From Pseudobdellovibrionaceae bacterium (GTDB taxonomy: Bacteria; Bdellovibrionota; Bdellovibrionia; Bdellovibrionales; Bdellovibrionaceae): DNA of 64,000 nt. The translations under genes were made by a program, and so were the position numbers. The DNA is taken from contig JAEUWH010000123.1 of NCBI GenBank assembly GCA_016785955.1, positions 92,365 to 156,364 on the forward strand, written 5' to 3'. Below the pieces are notes generated by a model. The model was not told the DNA's origin and did not search any database. It saw nothing but the letters and a program-made list of their open reading frames with translations. Below, piece after piece: positions 48,379 through 57,519 of this stretch (position 1 is its first letter; each line of letters begins with the position of its first letter).

Positions 48379-48855
48379 TTAGTGATGACTATGCCCATGA
48401 AGACCATGCACATGACCATGAGCTAGCTCAATTTGTGTGGCTGGTCGAACAAGAACAAGTTCAATATCAAATTCCAGTGCTTGGCCCGCCAACGGATGAT
48501 TGCCATCCAATGTGATGTGCGTGTCGGTCATTTTAGAGACACGAACTACTTTTGTCTGATTCTGCAAATTCAATTGCAAGAAAGTGCCAATATTTAAGTC
48601 GGGAATATGAGACAGCTCCTTTTTCTCTACGTCCATAATCATTTTATCAGATTGGGGCCCATAGGCTTCTTCTGGTTTTAGTTTAATAAGTTTTTTATCA
48701 CCTTCGGCCATTGTTAAGATTTCTTTTTCAAGTGCTGGTAAAATTTGAGACGTTCCTTCTAGAAAAGGCAATGGTTGGTTTGCTTCTGATTTATCTAATA
48801 CATCGCCATTAGTAGCTTTTAGAGTGTAATTAAATGCGAATACTCGTTTGGACAT
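48379..48855 (-). CDS. slyD: FKBP-type peptidyl-prolyl isomerase SlyD
   Basis: The 158-residue protein has the SlyD layout: an FKBP half (residues 1-65, VFAFNYTLKATNGDVLDKS, LPFLEGTSQILPALE), an insert-in-flap chaperone domain (about 66-125), then the C-terminal FKBP strand and a His-rich tail (HGHVHGLHGHSHH) for nickel/copper. It assists protein folding and metal insertion in the cytoplasm. It is monocistronic. The 5' leader at 48856-49000 overlaps the HNH gene's divergent promoter. Confidence 0.93.
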   Translation of the reverse strand: MSKRVFAFNYTLKATNGDVLDKSEANQPLPFLEGTSQILPALEKEILTMAEGDKKLIKLKPEEAYGPQSDKMIMDVEKKELSHIPDLNIGTFLQLNLQNQTKVVRVSKMTDTHITLDGNHPLAGQALEFDIELVLVRPATQIELAHGHVHGLHGHSHH

Positions 48856-49000
48856 AAAGAATCCTTATTGTTGAGTCTTGCCCGTGATTATAAGTCCTGC
48901 GGGAAGATAGTTATAAGGTCTTTATTCAGCTAAACCCCCTTGAAAATCAATAAAAAAACCAAATATAATATAATTAAGCTTAATATTAAATGGGGGAGGA

Positions 49001-49525
49001 ATGAATTCTAGGACTCTGTTGCTCAACTCCAGCTATGAGCCCATTCGGGTCGTCAGTTGGCAGAAGGCAATTGTTCTCTGGTTTCAGAACAAGGTGGAAA
49101 TCCTTGAGTATCATAAAGATTACGCTCGCTCGTCACGAGAAAAGTTTCAACTACCCAGCGTGCTTCGATTAAAATCATACGTTCGATTAAAAAATAAAAA
49201 TGCGATTCGATTCTGTCGAGAAAATGTGTACTTGCGAGACGATTTTGTTTGCCAATACTGTGCAGAAAAGTTTTCTTACAAGTTATTAACGTTAGATCAT
49301 GTGGTTCCGGCTTCGAAAAAAGGCGAGAAGAGCTGGACTAACGTAGTGACCGCATGCCGAGATTGTAATCAGAAAAAGGCAAATCGTACGCCAGCCCAGG
49401 CGCAGATGCCTTTGTTAACAATACCTAAGGCTCCTCAGTGGTTGCCGTTTGTCGATTTTGAATTCAGACATGGACAAATACCTGATAATTGGCTTCAATA
49501 TTTAAATACCCAAACGTCCTACTAA
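49001..49525 (+). CDS. HNH endonuclease (McrA-like)
   Basis: The 174-residue protein starts with the segment MNSRTLLLNSSYEPIRVVSW seen in solitary HNH genes. The HNH core has CQYC, LDHVVPAS, NVVTACRDCNQKK and a zinc-site spacing of CxxC...CxxC. These genes are widespread and not tied to phage or restriction systems. The gene has an aggagg-type leader (gggggagga) 4 bases before ATG. The function is not known for this subfamily. Confidence 0.9.
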   Translation: MNSRTLLLNSSYEPIRVVSWQKAIVLWFQNKVEILEYHKDYARSSREKFQLPSVLRLKSYVRLKNKNAIRFCRENVYLRDDFVCQYCAEKFSYKLLTLDHVVPASKKGEKSWTNVVTACRDCNQKKANRTPAQAQMPLLTIPKAPQWLPFVDFEFRHGQIPDNWLQYLNTQTSY

Positions 49526-49541
49526 CGTTTGAATTTTAAAT

Positions 49542-49997
49542 ATGATTTTCAATTATAAAATAGATTTGATCACTTCAGAGCAGACATTGGATTTAAGACA
49601 AAAGATCTTAAAGCCGTTCTTAAGCAAAAAGGAATGTGTTAATCCCGAGGACTTTTTGCCAACCACCACGCATTTTGGTCTTTTTTATAACGATCGATTG
49701 ATTTCTATTGCCACTGTCTTTCCAGAATCTAACAAAGGTCTATTTTGTGGTTTTCCTTATCGTTTGCGCGGGATGGCCACGGATATAAATTATCAAGGTC
49801 AGGGCTTTGGCGGTGCGACGCTGATGGCGGTTATTGATTTTTTGAAAGACAAACGCTGCGACTTGTTGTGGTGTAACGCGCGTTTCAAAGCGTTTCCATT
49901 TTATAAATCAAGTGGTTTTCAATTTCATGGTGAAATGTTTGAATTGCCTGATATTGGTCCGCACAAAGTAATGTATAAACGAATTATTGGAAAGTAA
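49542..49997 (+). CDS. GNAT-family N-acetyltransferase
   Basis: This is a 151-residue single-domain GNAT. The acetyl-CoA motif A is RLRGMATDINYQGQGFGGAT (Q/RxxGxG/A type), with later strands WCNARFKAFPFYKSSGFQF. It transfers an acetyl group to an amine; the substrate is unknown. It lies 16 bases after the HNH gene and 9 before the deaminase-like gene, so the three may be one unit. Confidence 0.88.
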   Translation: MIFNYKIDLITSEQTLDLRQKILKPFLSKKECVNPEDFLPTTTHFGLFYNDRLISIATVFPESNKGLFCGFPYRLRGMATDINYQGQGFGGATLMAVIDFLKDKRCDLLWCNARFKAFPFYKSSGFQFHGEMFELPDIGPHKVMYKRIIGK

Positions 49998-50006
49998 GGT
50001 GTCGAC

Positions 50007-51653
50007 ATGCGCGATATGCAAAAAATTTTAGTGAAGTACTTGACCAATATGATTGGCGAGACCAACGGAGTCAGCCTGGTAGATACGTTAAATTTGCTTT
50101 TGACCTCGGATTTGGCGAAAAAACATCCTGAGGTAAATAACGAGATTAAAGAATTTCGCGAGCTTTTGGATTTATTTAGCACAAATAAAATCCGTATTAA
50201 TCAGTTGTTGGAACACAGCTTTTCGGATGCGCTGTTTGAGTTTTTTAAGAATTTTCCTTTGAAATATAAAGAAGAGCATATCCATCTGACGGGATCATTG
50301 ACCGCCGAGTTTATTTTTCCTCGTATTAAAACACTGTTGGACGGTCCCAATAGAAAAATTTATGAAGAGCGCATCAAGCAAGTGTATGGGCCAATGTCGG
50401 TTCCCATTACCTCGCCGGAAGATGTCGATCGGTTGATTCGTTTAAAGGAAAATGAAGGTTTTTTAACCTACTTGAAGATACTGTATTTACCTCAGTTGAT
50501 ATTTATTAATAAACAAGTTCACAGTGAGGCGGCATTTCATTTAGCGACCGAGATGTACACAAAGTACAATGTGGGCCATGTGCGTTTAAAATTTTCTCTT
50601 TCTCGGTCGACATCCAGTTCGTCCGAACAGATTCCTGGTGTTGGGCAAGTCAGTTCGGAAGACGTGGTGCTGGGGTTGTACGAAGGGTTCATGCAATTTA
50701 AACGTTTGCATCCCGATTTTAACTTTACGCTATCACCCTCGTTTCGGAAAGAGCCTCATCATTTTGATAAAGAAAAATTCAGCACCCGTCGTGATCACTT
50801 TATGCAGCAGGTGGATGAACTGGTTGCTATGATGGATAAGTATCCCTACTTGGAGCCGTATTTAACGGATGTGGACACTGTCGGAGACGAAAAAGAATTG
50901 TACCGTAAAGAGCATTTTAATGAATTGTCGGCGGGTTTCAGGAAACTTCAATATCGTGGGTTTAAAATTCGGTCGCATCACGGTGAAACATTTCACACCT
51001 TAAAAAAAGGTATTCAAGCAGTGGATAATGCCATGAACATTTGGCATATCGACACGCTCGAGCACGGAATCAGTTTGGGAATTAATCCCAATACCTATTT
51101 TCATCGTCTGTATCAGGAAGTAATTAAACGCAATCGTTTAGAAGAAAAAATTGAACCCAAAGACCCCGTTTATCAAGAACTAAAAGAACTGGATTGGGGC
51201 GACAAGAAATTTGTTCTTGAAAAACTTCTTAACGGTGTGACGTTAAATTCCGAAGAAGAAATATTGTTTTTAAAGGCGAAATTCCATACCGCTCGCGAAG
51301 TCGAGCATTATCAACATGATGTTTTGAACCGTTTGATTCAAAAAGATGTGGCGTTGATCTCATTGCCGTCTTCGAATAATAAATTAACTGGTCGATTTCA
51401 AGATTACAAAGATCATCCATTTTCTTGGTGGGAAAAGAAAGGTGTTCAATTGGGTGTGGGGACGGATAACTATATTACATTGAACACTAACTATATCGAA
51501 GAAATGATGATTTTGCTTTACACAGATTCAAGTGACTTGAAAATAACCAAGCTGCTGATGGTGACGACCGGTGAAAGTCGTCGTCCTTATATCAGCCATC
51601 TTTTGTGGAAAATGCACAAACGTAATCACCTGCAAGCGATTCATTCGTCTTAA
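50007..51653 (+). CDS. Adenosine-deaminase-family amidohydrolase, extended
   Basis: This 548-residue protein is about 200 residues longer than common adenosine deaminases. The metal and catalytic motifs are nevertheless present: HIHLTGSL with H91/H93, SHHGETFHT (family HAGE), DTLEHGISLG (family RIGHG), SLPSSNNKL and GVGTDN with D487 (family D-D). The N-terminal 85 residues and the middle segment are extra. It probably deaminates a purine nucleoside or related compound with zinc. The substrate may differ from adenosine. Confidence 0.82.
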   Translation: MRDMQKILVKYLTNMIGETNGVSLVDTLNLLLTSDLAKKHPEVNNEIKEFRELLDLFSTNKIRINQLLEHSFSDALFEFFKNFPLKYKEEHIHLTGSLTAEFIFPRIKTLLDGPNRKIYEERIKQVYGPMSVPITSPEDVDRLIRLKENEGFLTYLKILYLPQLIFINKQVHSEAAFHLATEMYTKYNVGHVRLKFSLSRSTSSSSEQIPGVGQVSSEDVVLGLYEGFMQFKRLHPDFNFTLSPSFRKEPHHFDKEKFSTRRDHFMQQVDELVAMMDKYPYLEPYLTDVDTVGDEKELYRKEHFNELSAGFRKLQYRGFKIRSHHGETFHTLKKGIQAVDNAMNIWHIDTLEHGISLGINPNTYFHRLYQEVIKRNRLEEKIEPKDPVYQELKELDWGDKKFVLEKLLNGVTLNSEEEILFLKAKFHTAREVEHYQHDVLNRLIQKDVALISLPSSNNKLTGRFQDYKDHPFSWWEKKGVQLGVGTDNYITLNTNYIEEMMILLYTDSSDLKITKLLMVTTGESRRPYISHLLWKMHKRNHLQAIHSS

Positions 51654-51876
51654 CAGTTTCAATTGTGATGCTTAGGGTTTTTTGCTTGTTTTGTTCTGAC
51701 CATATCCTTGCCAGCCAAAATGTCTTTACCGATCAAAAACTGCCTTAAAAAGCTAAGGTGAAGACTTGCCGGCTTGGTGGTGTGTGCTGGGATCGATATT
51801 TTCGCCATCAGTCGTCAAAATAGAATTGTCACTTTTTTAGTCGTGCTTGGGTACAGACTTTGCTAAAAGCAAATCT

Positions 51877-53142
51877 ATGGTGAGGGAAATTCATAAAGAC
51901 GAATATGCGGTACTTGCACAGTGGTCACTAGAAAATTTTTTCCTGGTGTGTATCACTTTTTGTACAGTTTTCTTTCATCAAGATTTGATCGCGGCGCCTG
52001 ACGTGTTACCCAAAGGTATCAACAGTCCAATGTTTAACTATGGGTTTTTCCAAAACTTGGAACAAAGATTTGAAGGTGATGGGTCGCTTTGGAAGATGGG
52101 AGATCTGCGCTCGGTTCAATATGATGCCAACTATTTATCCAAAGTCAGCCCAGAGGCAAGGAATCTGATTACAGCTTTAAATGCTTTCGGACAAAGCCAT
52201 GGAGAAATTATTAATTATGGTATTTTGAAATTCGATATCAATCCTTCCATCAGTTATTTTGCGCCGATATATGCACGAGGAATTACGGACAATTGGACAA
52301 TCGGTGTGGGAGCGCCGATTGTGACATACGAAGTGGATGTTCAAATGTACACCTCCCATTCTAATTTGGAATCATACAAGACGCTCTACATGGGACGTGT
52401 CAATAAAGATTTAGATGAGGCTTTAAATTTGGATATCAAAGCCGAAACTCTAAAGACAATTAGCCAAAAAGGCTACAAGCCTTTGGGGCACCTCAAGCAG
52501 CAGTTTCTTTCGGATATGCAGGTTGTTTCGATTTATCGTTTTCATCAAAGTCCGCCCCTGGATTTATTCTATTTAACAACGCTGGGTTTGCCGACCGGGC
52601 CGGCCTGGGATCCTGATGATTTAGTTGCACTCAATACAACGGGGTATTCTTCGATTGAAAATATGCTGGCTGGTAATTTTAAAGGACCCTTCGGATTTGG
52701 TTTCACTCCGTACGTGGGTTATCAATACGTACTTCCAGATAAAATCACGGCGCGTGTACCTGTAGATGAAGAAGACACCTTGCCTGGCGCCGAACAAAAA
52801 GATGTTGTCAGCCGCAATACTGCGGGAAAGTGGATCGTGAAATCGGAAGTTGACTGGCGGGCGACCAGTGCCTTGTCGTTTAGCTCGTCCTATACTCAAA
52901 ATCAAAAATCCAAAGACACATTTTCTGGATCTGGTGACAAACGATACGATTTACTAGGTCGAAGAACAAACATTCGCGAGGAAATTTATTCTTTCAAAGT
53001 GACACTCAGCACGGTGACATCCTATTTTAAAAAGCAGTCGTTGTTTCCGTACATGGTCTATTACGAATTTAGTGATTTGTTTAAGGGCGAGAACGTATAC
53101 CGTAGAACGCTCCATGAAGTTAATTTTAAAATGTTTTTTTAG
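51877..53142 (+). CDS. Putative outer-membrane protein, partner of the following lipoprotein
   Basis: I set the start at ATG 51877 (421 residues); a TTG at 51847 is the alternative. A hydrophobic segment (residues about 20-38, FFLVCITFCTVFF) works as a signal peptide. The rest has many strands (FAPIYARGITDNWTIGVGAPI), a stretch with DEEDTLPGAEQKDV, and ends in Phe-Phe (VNFKMFF), as outer-membrane barrels do. The next gene is a large lipoprotein, 9 bases downstream. No family is recognised. Confidence 0.7.
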   Translation: MVREIHKDEYAVLAQWSLENFFLVCITFCTVFFHQDLIAAPDVLPKGINSPMFNYGFFQNLEQRFEGDGSLWKMGDLRSVQYDANYLSKVSPEARNLITALNAFGQSHGEIINYGILKFDINPSISYFAPIYARGITDNWTIGVGAPIVTYEVDVQMYTSHSNLESYKTLYMGRVNKDLDEALNLDIKAETLKTISQKGYKPLGHLKQQFLSDMQVVSIYRFHQSPPLDLFYLTTLGLPTGPAWDPDDLVALNTTGYSSIENMLAGNFKGPFGFGFTPYVGYQYVLPDKITARVPVDEEDTLPGAEQKDVVSRNTAGKWIVKSEVDWRATSALSFSSSYTQNQKSKDTFSGSGDKRYDLLGRRTNIREEIYSFKVTLSTVTSYFKKQSLFPYMVYYEFSDLFKGENVYRRTLHEVNFKMFF

Positions 53143-53151
53143 AGCGAGAAT

Positions 53152-55737
53152 ATGAATTTTAAAGCTTTGGTTTTAGTCGCATTAAGTATTTTGGTGACCG
53201 CGTGTTCGCCCAAGTTAAATTCAAAGGACTATGAAGCTCCTGTTATAGATTTGCGGCCTGAAATGCAAACAGAATATGATTTCACCAAGCTTTATCAGCA
53301 GGCCGAACAATTCGAGGTATACTGGGATGGTGAAGTTCCGACGGCTGAGGTTCATGACGTTATTCAAAGTCTGATGGATTTGTCGGAAATGTACGAGAAT
53401 CCGAAGCTCAAAAATGTTGCGGCTTCTTTGTACAAGAAATACTACGCCGAAGCGGTGGGAATGCGAGTTTCATTTTTTAGAACTCCATATTATGAACTTT
53501 TCCAGAATGAAGCGTTACCCAGTGTACGAGATGCGATTGATGCCACAAGGAAACGTTTGGATAAAGATCTTCAGCGGGTATTTGCACAATTGAATGTGCT
53601 AAAGAACCAATATCCTTGGCCCCAAAAAACGACCTATCGAGAGTCCATTGCGGTGATTGTAGGTTTTCTGGATGCGTTCTCGACTGTGGTCAAAAAAATG
53701 AAATTGTATAAAGAGTTTGAAGAGGTGCTACTTAAAGAGGTTAAGGATGAAAAAAACCTGAATATTAGATACCTCGAAAAACAGTTGGTTAAAATCGAAA
53801 GTCAAAAGACTTTGGCTAATATGTTAGACGTTCTTGACAGCATGGTGAAAGAGTTTGAAATCCCTTTGGATGCTGAAACGATTAAGCAACTAGAATCCGG
53901 CCAGAGACTTTCCGTGATTATTGAAAAGGTTCAAGATGAAAAAACGGCATTCGAAGCCATTGTGGCCGTTTGGCTAATGTTGGACTCAAAAGATCGGCAG
54001 GTCTATTTTACGCCGATTTCCTCGGCGTTATACAATTTTATGAGTGGTCAAAAAGATGCAGATCTTTTGTGTTTGGCTCAGCAGACATGCCCTAAGTTTT
54101 TTGCTTCGATTGTTCGAGATTTTGCAATTTTGCCTCAACTGAAAAAATTTGGGGTAGATAAAATTAAAATCACGTTGAATGAAAAAACTCATGGCTTTGT
54201 ATTAGCGATCTTAGAGGATCGTTTGCATGATGTGGTTATCAATTTGGATACGCGGATAGTGAAGAAGATCACGAGAAATATGGCGAAAGCAAAAGATCGG
54301 TTGGCCAGTGTTCGTAGGAATGCTTCCGGTTTTACCAAAGAAAAATTCTTGGCTTGGTTAAAACCGAATTTGGCTTTGAAAGACGATCTGACCTTAGGAT
54401 ATGAATTTCCCGTGGTTATGTTAGAGACTCAAAAGAAACAGGTTAAAATCACTGTTCCTAAGCAACCACAAAATATCGTGGCGACGCGAACAATTGGTAC
54501 ATCGCTGGCCAGTAATGCAAAAATTTTTGGTTCGACTATTTTAGCTCAGAAGCAATTACGGCGAGCCATTATTGAGCAAGTGAACCGAGTGATGGGTTTT
54601 GGTGGGCTACCATTAGGAAAAACAACAACGGTTGGATTGACTCGCAGTTTTCAAAGCTTTTCCGAGCCATTTGATATCGGTAAAGCTATTGATTCGACGT
54701 TGTCATTTGGGCTTCCCGATCGTATGACTTTGGCCGGACCGTTCATGAAAACACAAGTTCCAGATCAATTTAACGTGTCGGCCGAGGCGCAGGTTGATTT
54801 AGGAAATGGATTGCTAGAGACGATGAACTATCTTAAGGATTGGCAAGCCAATTCATTTGATAATTTGCTAGGTAAGTACAAAGCTACGGACATATTTGGA
54901 AGTGACTCAGGCGGGGATAACTCGTTGCTATTTTCTAAAACGGATTTTTTTGGCATGGTCACGGCTCAGTTTTTGAATTGGATTATTAATCTGACAAAAG
55001 AATACTCGCAAGTGGGTTTGGTGACGGATGCTCATGAAGTCGTTTGGTTAAAGGACTATGGCAAAGACTCGAACAAGACGTTGTTGTATGGCGTATATGT
55101 CGATATTGTGAATGGACAGAGGGCAGATGAGGTCCATTTAGAGCCAATGGTTAAATTGTTGCGACTATTAAGATCTGTTCGTGATGTTGTTGATGGAATT
55201 GAAAATACTCAATTCAGTGAATTAAGAAAAAAAGATTTAACGAACCCAGAATGTCGTGATTCAGAATCGCCAAAGTGCCCGTCGCTTGCGCAGGTAATTT
55301 CTCTGCGAGTGGATGAAGTAAAACAAATTATGCTTCCGATTGGTAACACGATTGCCACGAAATTTCGAAAGCAGCGTAATACGGGTAAGCCGGGGCAAGG
55401 TTGGGGCCGAATTCAATTGTCTAGTATGACGGCCATTGAAAAGGACCCTGTGCTAAAGGATCAGCTTTTAATCATCGAGTCGTTGATATACGTCTACGAA
55501 GCGACAAAAATCGAAACGTACTTGTGGGCCGCCAAAGAGACATACGCATTTATTCAAAAGTATTATAATCCAAAGACAAATTTCTTCGAGATGGAAACAA
55601 AAGTAGCGTCCATACCCATGCTGGTTCAAATGCTGCGCACATTTAAGGTGCTGACTCCCTATTTAGACGAAGCCGAGCATGCAGTCTTGACTGAAAAGCT
55701 CAAGATCTGGGAATTTGCCTTAGAAAATGTCCGCTAG
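53152..55737 (+). CDS. Large lipoprotein of unknown function
   Basis: This 861-residue protein has a lipoprotein signal with the lipobox LVTAC (Cys18) followed by SPKL. The mature part is largely helical and lysine/glutamate-rich, with segments such as RDAIDATRKRLDKDLQRVFA. It has few motifs and no recognised domain. Its length and the barrel-like partner suggest an envelope complex. It may be a predator-lineage-specific protein. The tRNA-Ser gene follows 59 bases later. Confidence 0.8.
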   Translation: MNFKALVLVALSILVTACSPKLNSKDYEAPVIDLRPEMQTEYDFTKLYQQAEQFEVYWDGEVPTAEVHDVIQSLMDLSEMYENPKLKNVAASLYKKYYAEAVGMRVSFFRTPYYELFQNEALPSVRDAIDATRKRLDKDLQRVFAQLNVLKNQYPWPQKTTYRESIAVIVGFLDAFSTVVKKMKLYKEFEEVLLKEVKDEKNLNIRYLEKQLVKIESQKTLANMLDVLDSMVKEFEIPLDAETIKQLESGQRLSVIIEKVQDEKTAFEAIVAVWLMLDSKDRQVYFTPISSALYNFMSGQKDADLLCLAQQTCPKFFASIVRDFAILPQLKKFGVDKIKITLNEKTHGFVLAILEDRLHDVVINLDTRIVKKITRNMAKAKDRLASVRRNASGFTKEKFLAWLKPNLALKDDLTLGYEFPVVMLETQKKQVKITVPKQPQNIVATRTIGTSLASNAKIFGSTILAQKQLRRAIIEQVNRVMGFGGLPLGKTTTVGLTRSFQSFSEPFDIGKAIDSTLSFGLPDRMTLAGPFMKTQVPDQFNVSAEAQVDLGNGLLETMNYLKDWQANSFDNLLGKYKATDIFGSDSGGDNSLLFSKTDFFGMVTAQFLNWIINLTKEYSQVGLVTDAHEVVWLKDYGKDSNKTLLYGVYVDIVNGQRADEVHLEPMVKLLRLLRSVRDVVDGIENTQFSELRKKDLTNPECRDSESPKCPSLAQVISLRVDEVKQIMLPIGNTIATKFRKQRNTGKPGQGWGRIQLSSMTAIEKDPVLKDQLLIIESLIYVYEATKIETYLWAAKETYAFIQKYYNPKTNFFEMETKVASIPMLVQMLRTFKVLTPYLDEAEHAVLTEKLKIWEFALENVR

Positions 55738-55796
55738 AAAAAAGGGTTGAGTTAACCCCAAAAAAGGTTTAAAAATCGATCTTATCCCAAGCAAAC

Positions 55797-55887
55797 GGAG
55801 GGTTGGCCGAGTGGCTGAAGGCGCTCGCTTGGAAAGCGAGTTTACTCCAAAAGAGTAACGCGAGTTCGAATCTCGCATCCTCCGCCA
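55797..55887 (+). tRNA. tRNA-Ser (anticodon GGA)
   Basis: The acceptor stem ggagggt (55797-55803) pairs with atcctcc (55877-55883). Discriminator G and an encoded CCA follow. The anticodon loop ttggaaa between ctcgc and gcgag gives GGA, and there is a long variable arm typical of serine tRNAs. The T-loop ttcgaatc is present. It reads UCC/UCU serine codons. Accessory DNA follows it, so it may be an integration site. Confidence 0.97.
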
Positions 55888-56178
55888 TTTACTCTCTCAA
55901 AAAAATCGCAAATTTCAAAATTATCAATCGCATTAAGTACTTAACAACACGAACGAGGCTGCACAAATCTGCGGAGAATATTTCAGAGTATTTCTGGGTA
56001 TTTCAAAACTTTACTACATTTTGCTACAACTTTTGCTACACGCAATTTTCGGGGACGGAAAATCAACTAGGGTTCGCTCCCAAGTGAAAATTGAATTACC
56101 GGGGACGCCACTTCATAGGTGTCCTTAAAATTCGATTTTTCTGGGTGCGAATCCGAAATAAAATTTTTGGAGGTCCTT
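55888..56178. other. Gene-free stretch after the tRNA with repeats
   Basis: No gene can be supported. It contains gctacattttgctacaacttttgctacac, with the unit ttgctaca repeated (about 56015-56040), and two GGGGACG cores (56050-56058, 56099-56107). It could be the left edge of an inserted element. Confidence 0.5.
56050..56107 (+). repeat. GGGGAC-core repeat, two copies
   Basis: cggggacgg at 56050-56058 and ccggggacg at 56099-56107, both in the same direction. They are members of the dispersed family in this region. Confidence 0.8.
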
Positions 56179-56349
56179 TTGGAAATCGTAAAATTTGTAT
56201 CGTTTGTTGTAAGGCTTGGATTAATCCTGGCGTTTTGTGGTCAGCTGAAGTTCTGCACTTTGCAGTTGATGGGCTTGGCTGGTGAAAAAACTCAAAAAGG
56301 CATGATCTCGTATTCCAAGTATACAAAAATGCTTTTGGCTCCCAAATAG
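56179..56349 (+). CDS. Possible small membrane protein
   Basis: This short ORF starts at TTG 56179, preceded by ggagg at 5 bases. The 56-residue product begins with a hydrophobic stretch (IVKFVSFVVRLGLILAFCG) and ends in a basic segment (GMISYSKYTKMLLAPK). A terminator follows at 56411. The leader and terminator support a real gene, but there is no recognised family. It could also be part of a non-coding RNA. Confidence 0.35.
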   Translation: MEIVKFVSFVVRLGLILAFCGQLKFCTLQLMGLAGEKTQKGMISYSKYTKMLLAPK

Positions 56350-56410
56350 CTGTGTAACGAATTTTTCAGTTTTTTTAAAAGCTGAATCAAAAAAATAAAA
56401 AATCATTTTT

Positions 56411-56442
56411 ACCCACGGAGGACCTTCGTGGGTTTTTTCTTT
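56411..56442 (+). terminator. Rho-independent terminator before the serine recombinase
   Basis: A 7-bp stem (acccacg 56411-56417 with cgtgggt 56427-56433) with a 9-base loop is followed by a T run. Confidence 0.85.
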
Positions 56443-56482
56443 TTATTCCAAACATTAAAATTTTTCATAAAGGACGTAACCT

Positions 56483-57271
56483 ATGTCGAGAAAAACATTT
56501 TTATATATTCGCGTAAGCACCCTTGACCAGGCCCAGGGTGCTGAAAGCCAGGCTCGGGCCTTAAATGAATGGTGTACCAGAAACAATATCATGGATTTTG
56601 AAACATTCACAGATCATGGGATATCAGGGGCTAAAGAAAGTCGTCCTGCCTTAGACAAAATGATGGAGCGAGTAAAGAATTTGGAAGCTGAACAAGTCAT
56701 CGTGTTCGCCTTCAGTCGGTTTGCAAGATCGACAATGCATTTACTTAAAGGGTTGCAAATTTTTAAGGACTGCAAAACTCGATTCGTCAGCATTACCGAA
56801 CAGATTGATACCGATTCCAGTATGGGGGGCGCCATGTTCACGATTTTGGGCTCGCTGGCTCAACTTGAGCGTTCAATGATTCAAGAGCGTGTAAAAGCCG
56901 GAATGAGAAACGCCAAGGCCAAAGGCAAAATAATTGGCCGTGTTCGCAAAAGAAATGATGCACTTATTCACTCGCTTTTGGAAGCAGGATTATCGTTCAG
57001 GGAGATTGCTAGGATCTCAAAATGCAGTCATGGTTCGGTATCAGCGTCTAAGAAAGAACTTCTTGCAAAAAAAGCCAAACTTGAACAAGAGAAAATTCAG
57101 GAGCTGCAAAAGCAAATCAAGGAAAACAATTCCGCTGAAACAATTGAAACCATGAAGACGATGAATGTCTCTGAAGACATCGTCAAACAAGTGCAACAAA
57201 AAATCGAGTCTGAAGCTCGTGATAAAGTTCAATCCGTCATGGGTCATGCTGGTTATGAAACTTTCGATTGA
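56483..57271 (+). CDS. Small serine recombinase (resolvase/invertase family)
   Basis: This 262-residue protein has a resolvase domain (about 4-145) with catalytic S12 in YIRVSTLDQ, then FTDHGISGAKESRPALDKM, FSRFARSTMHL, and LGSLAQLERSMIQERVKAG. A helix-turn-helix follows (LLEAGLSFREIARISKCSHG), then a long coiled coil (about 190-240) not found in standard resolvases. It should bind short inverted sites and cut and rejoin DNA. It may mobilise or invert the accessory region after the tRNA. A very strong terminator follows. Confidence 0.92.
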   Translation: MSRKTFLYIRVSTLDQAQGAESQARALNEWCTRNNIMDFETFTDHGISGAKESRPALDKMMERVKNLEAEQVIVFAFSRFARSTMHLLKGLQIFKDCKTRFVSITEQIDTDSSMGGAMFTILGSLAQLERSMIQERVKAGMRNAKAKGKIIGRVRKRNDALIHSLLEAGLSFREIARISKCSHGSVSASKKELLAKKAKLEQEKIQELQKQIKENNSAETIETMKTMNVSEDIVKQVQQKIESEARDKVQSVMGHAGYETFD

Positions 57272-57307
57272 TCAGAATTATCGGGTAAAAAAATTAGCGG
57301 CCCCACG

Positions 57308-57346
57308 ATAGGGAGTCACCAAACAAGGTGACTCCCTATTTTTTTG
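57308..57346 (+). terminator. Strong rho-independent terminator after the recombinase
   Basis: A 13-bp perfect stem (atagggagtcacc 57308-57320 with ggtgactccctat 57327-57339), a 6-base loop and a T run of eight. Confidence 0.95.
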
Positions 57347-57388
57347 TCCAAAGTGAACAAAAGGCTCAATCTAGTTGGTCAAGCGCAT

Positions 57389-57465
57389 GGGGACCAATGC
57401 GACAGTCACGGTTAAATCAGTCCGGTCCCCGAAAATGCAGCCATGGTTTAAACCCTAGGTCCCCG
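57389..57465. repeat. GGGGAC-core repeats (three) between recombinase and LysR gene
   Basis: ggggac at 57389-57394 (plus), gtcccc at 57425-57430 and 57459-57464 (minus). The last copy is flanked by gttaaa, giving TTTAACGGGGACC when read on the minus strand. An aaaaggctca direct repeat (about 57359 and 57480) frames them. Confidence 0.8.
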
Positions 57466-57519
57466 TTAAATTCGTGTTAAAAGGCTCAGTTCGATTTTAA
57501 CGCGATTAGGGCACAGGGT

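Noticed and set aside
55990..56045. Remnant of a tyrosine integrase next to the tRNA
   Set aside because: The ttgctaca repeats are suggestive, but no catalytic motif or continuous frame could be read.
57359..57490. Aaaaggctca direct repeat as recombinase attachment sites
   Set aside because: The copies are only about 120 bases apart with no gene between, and are not inverted or flanked by crossover-type dinucleotides that I can identify.
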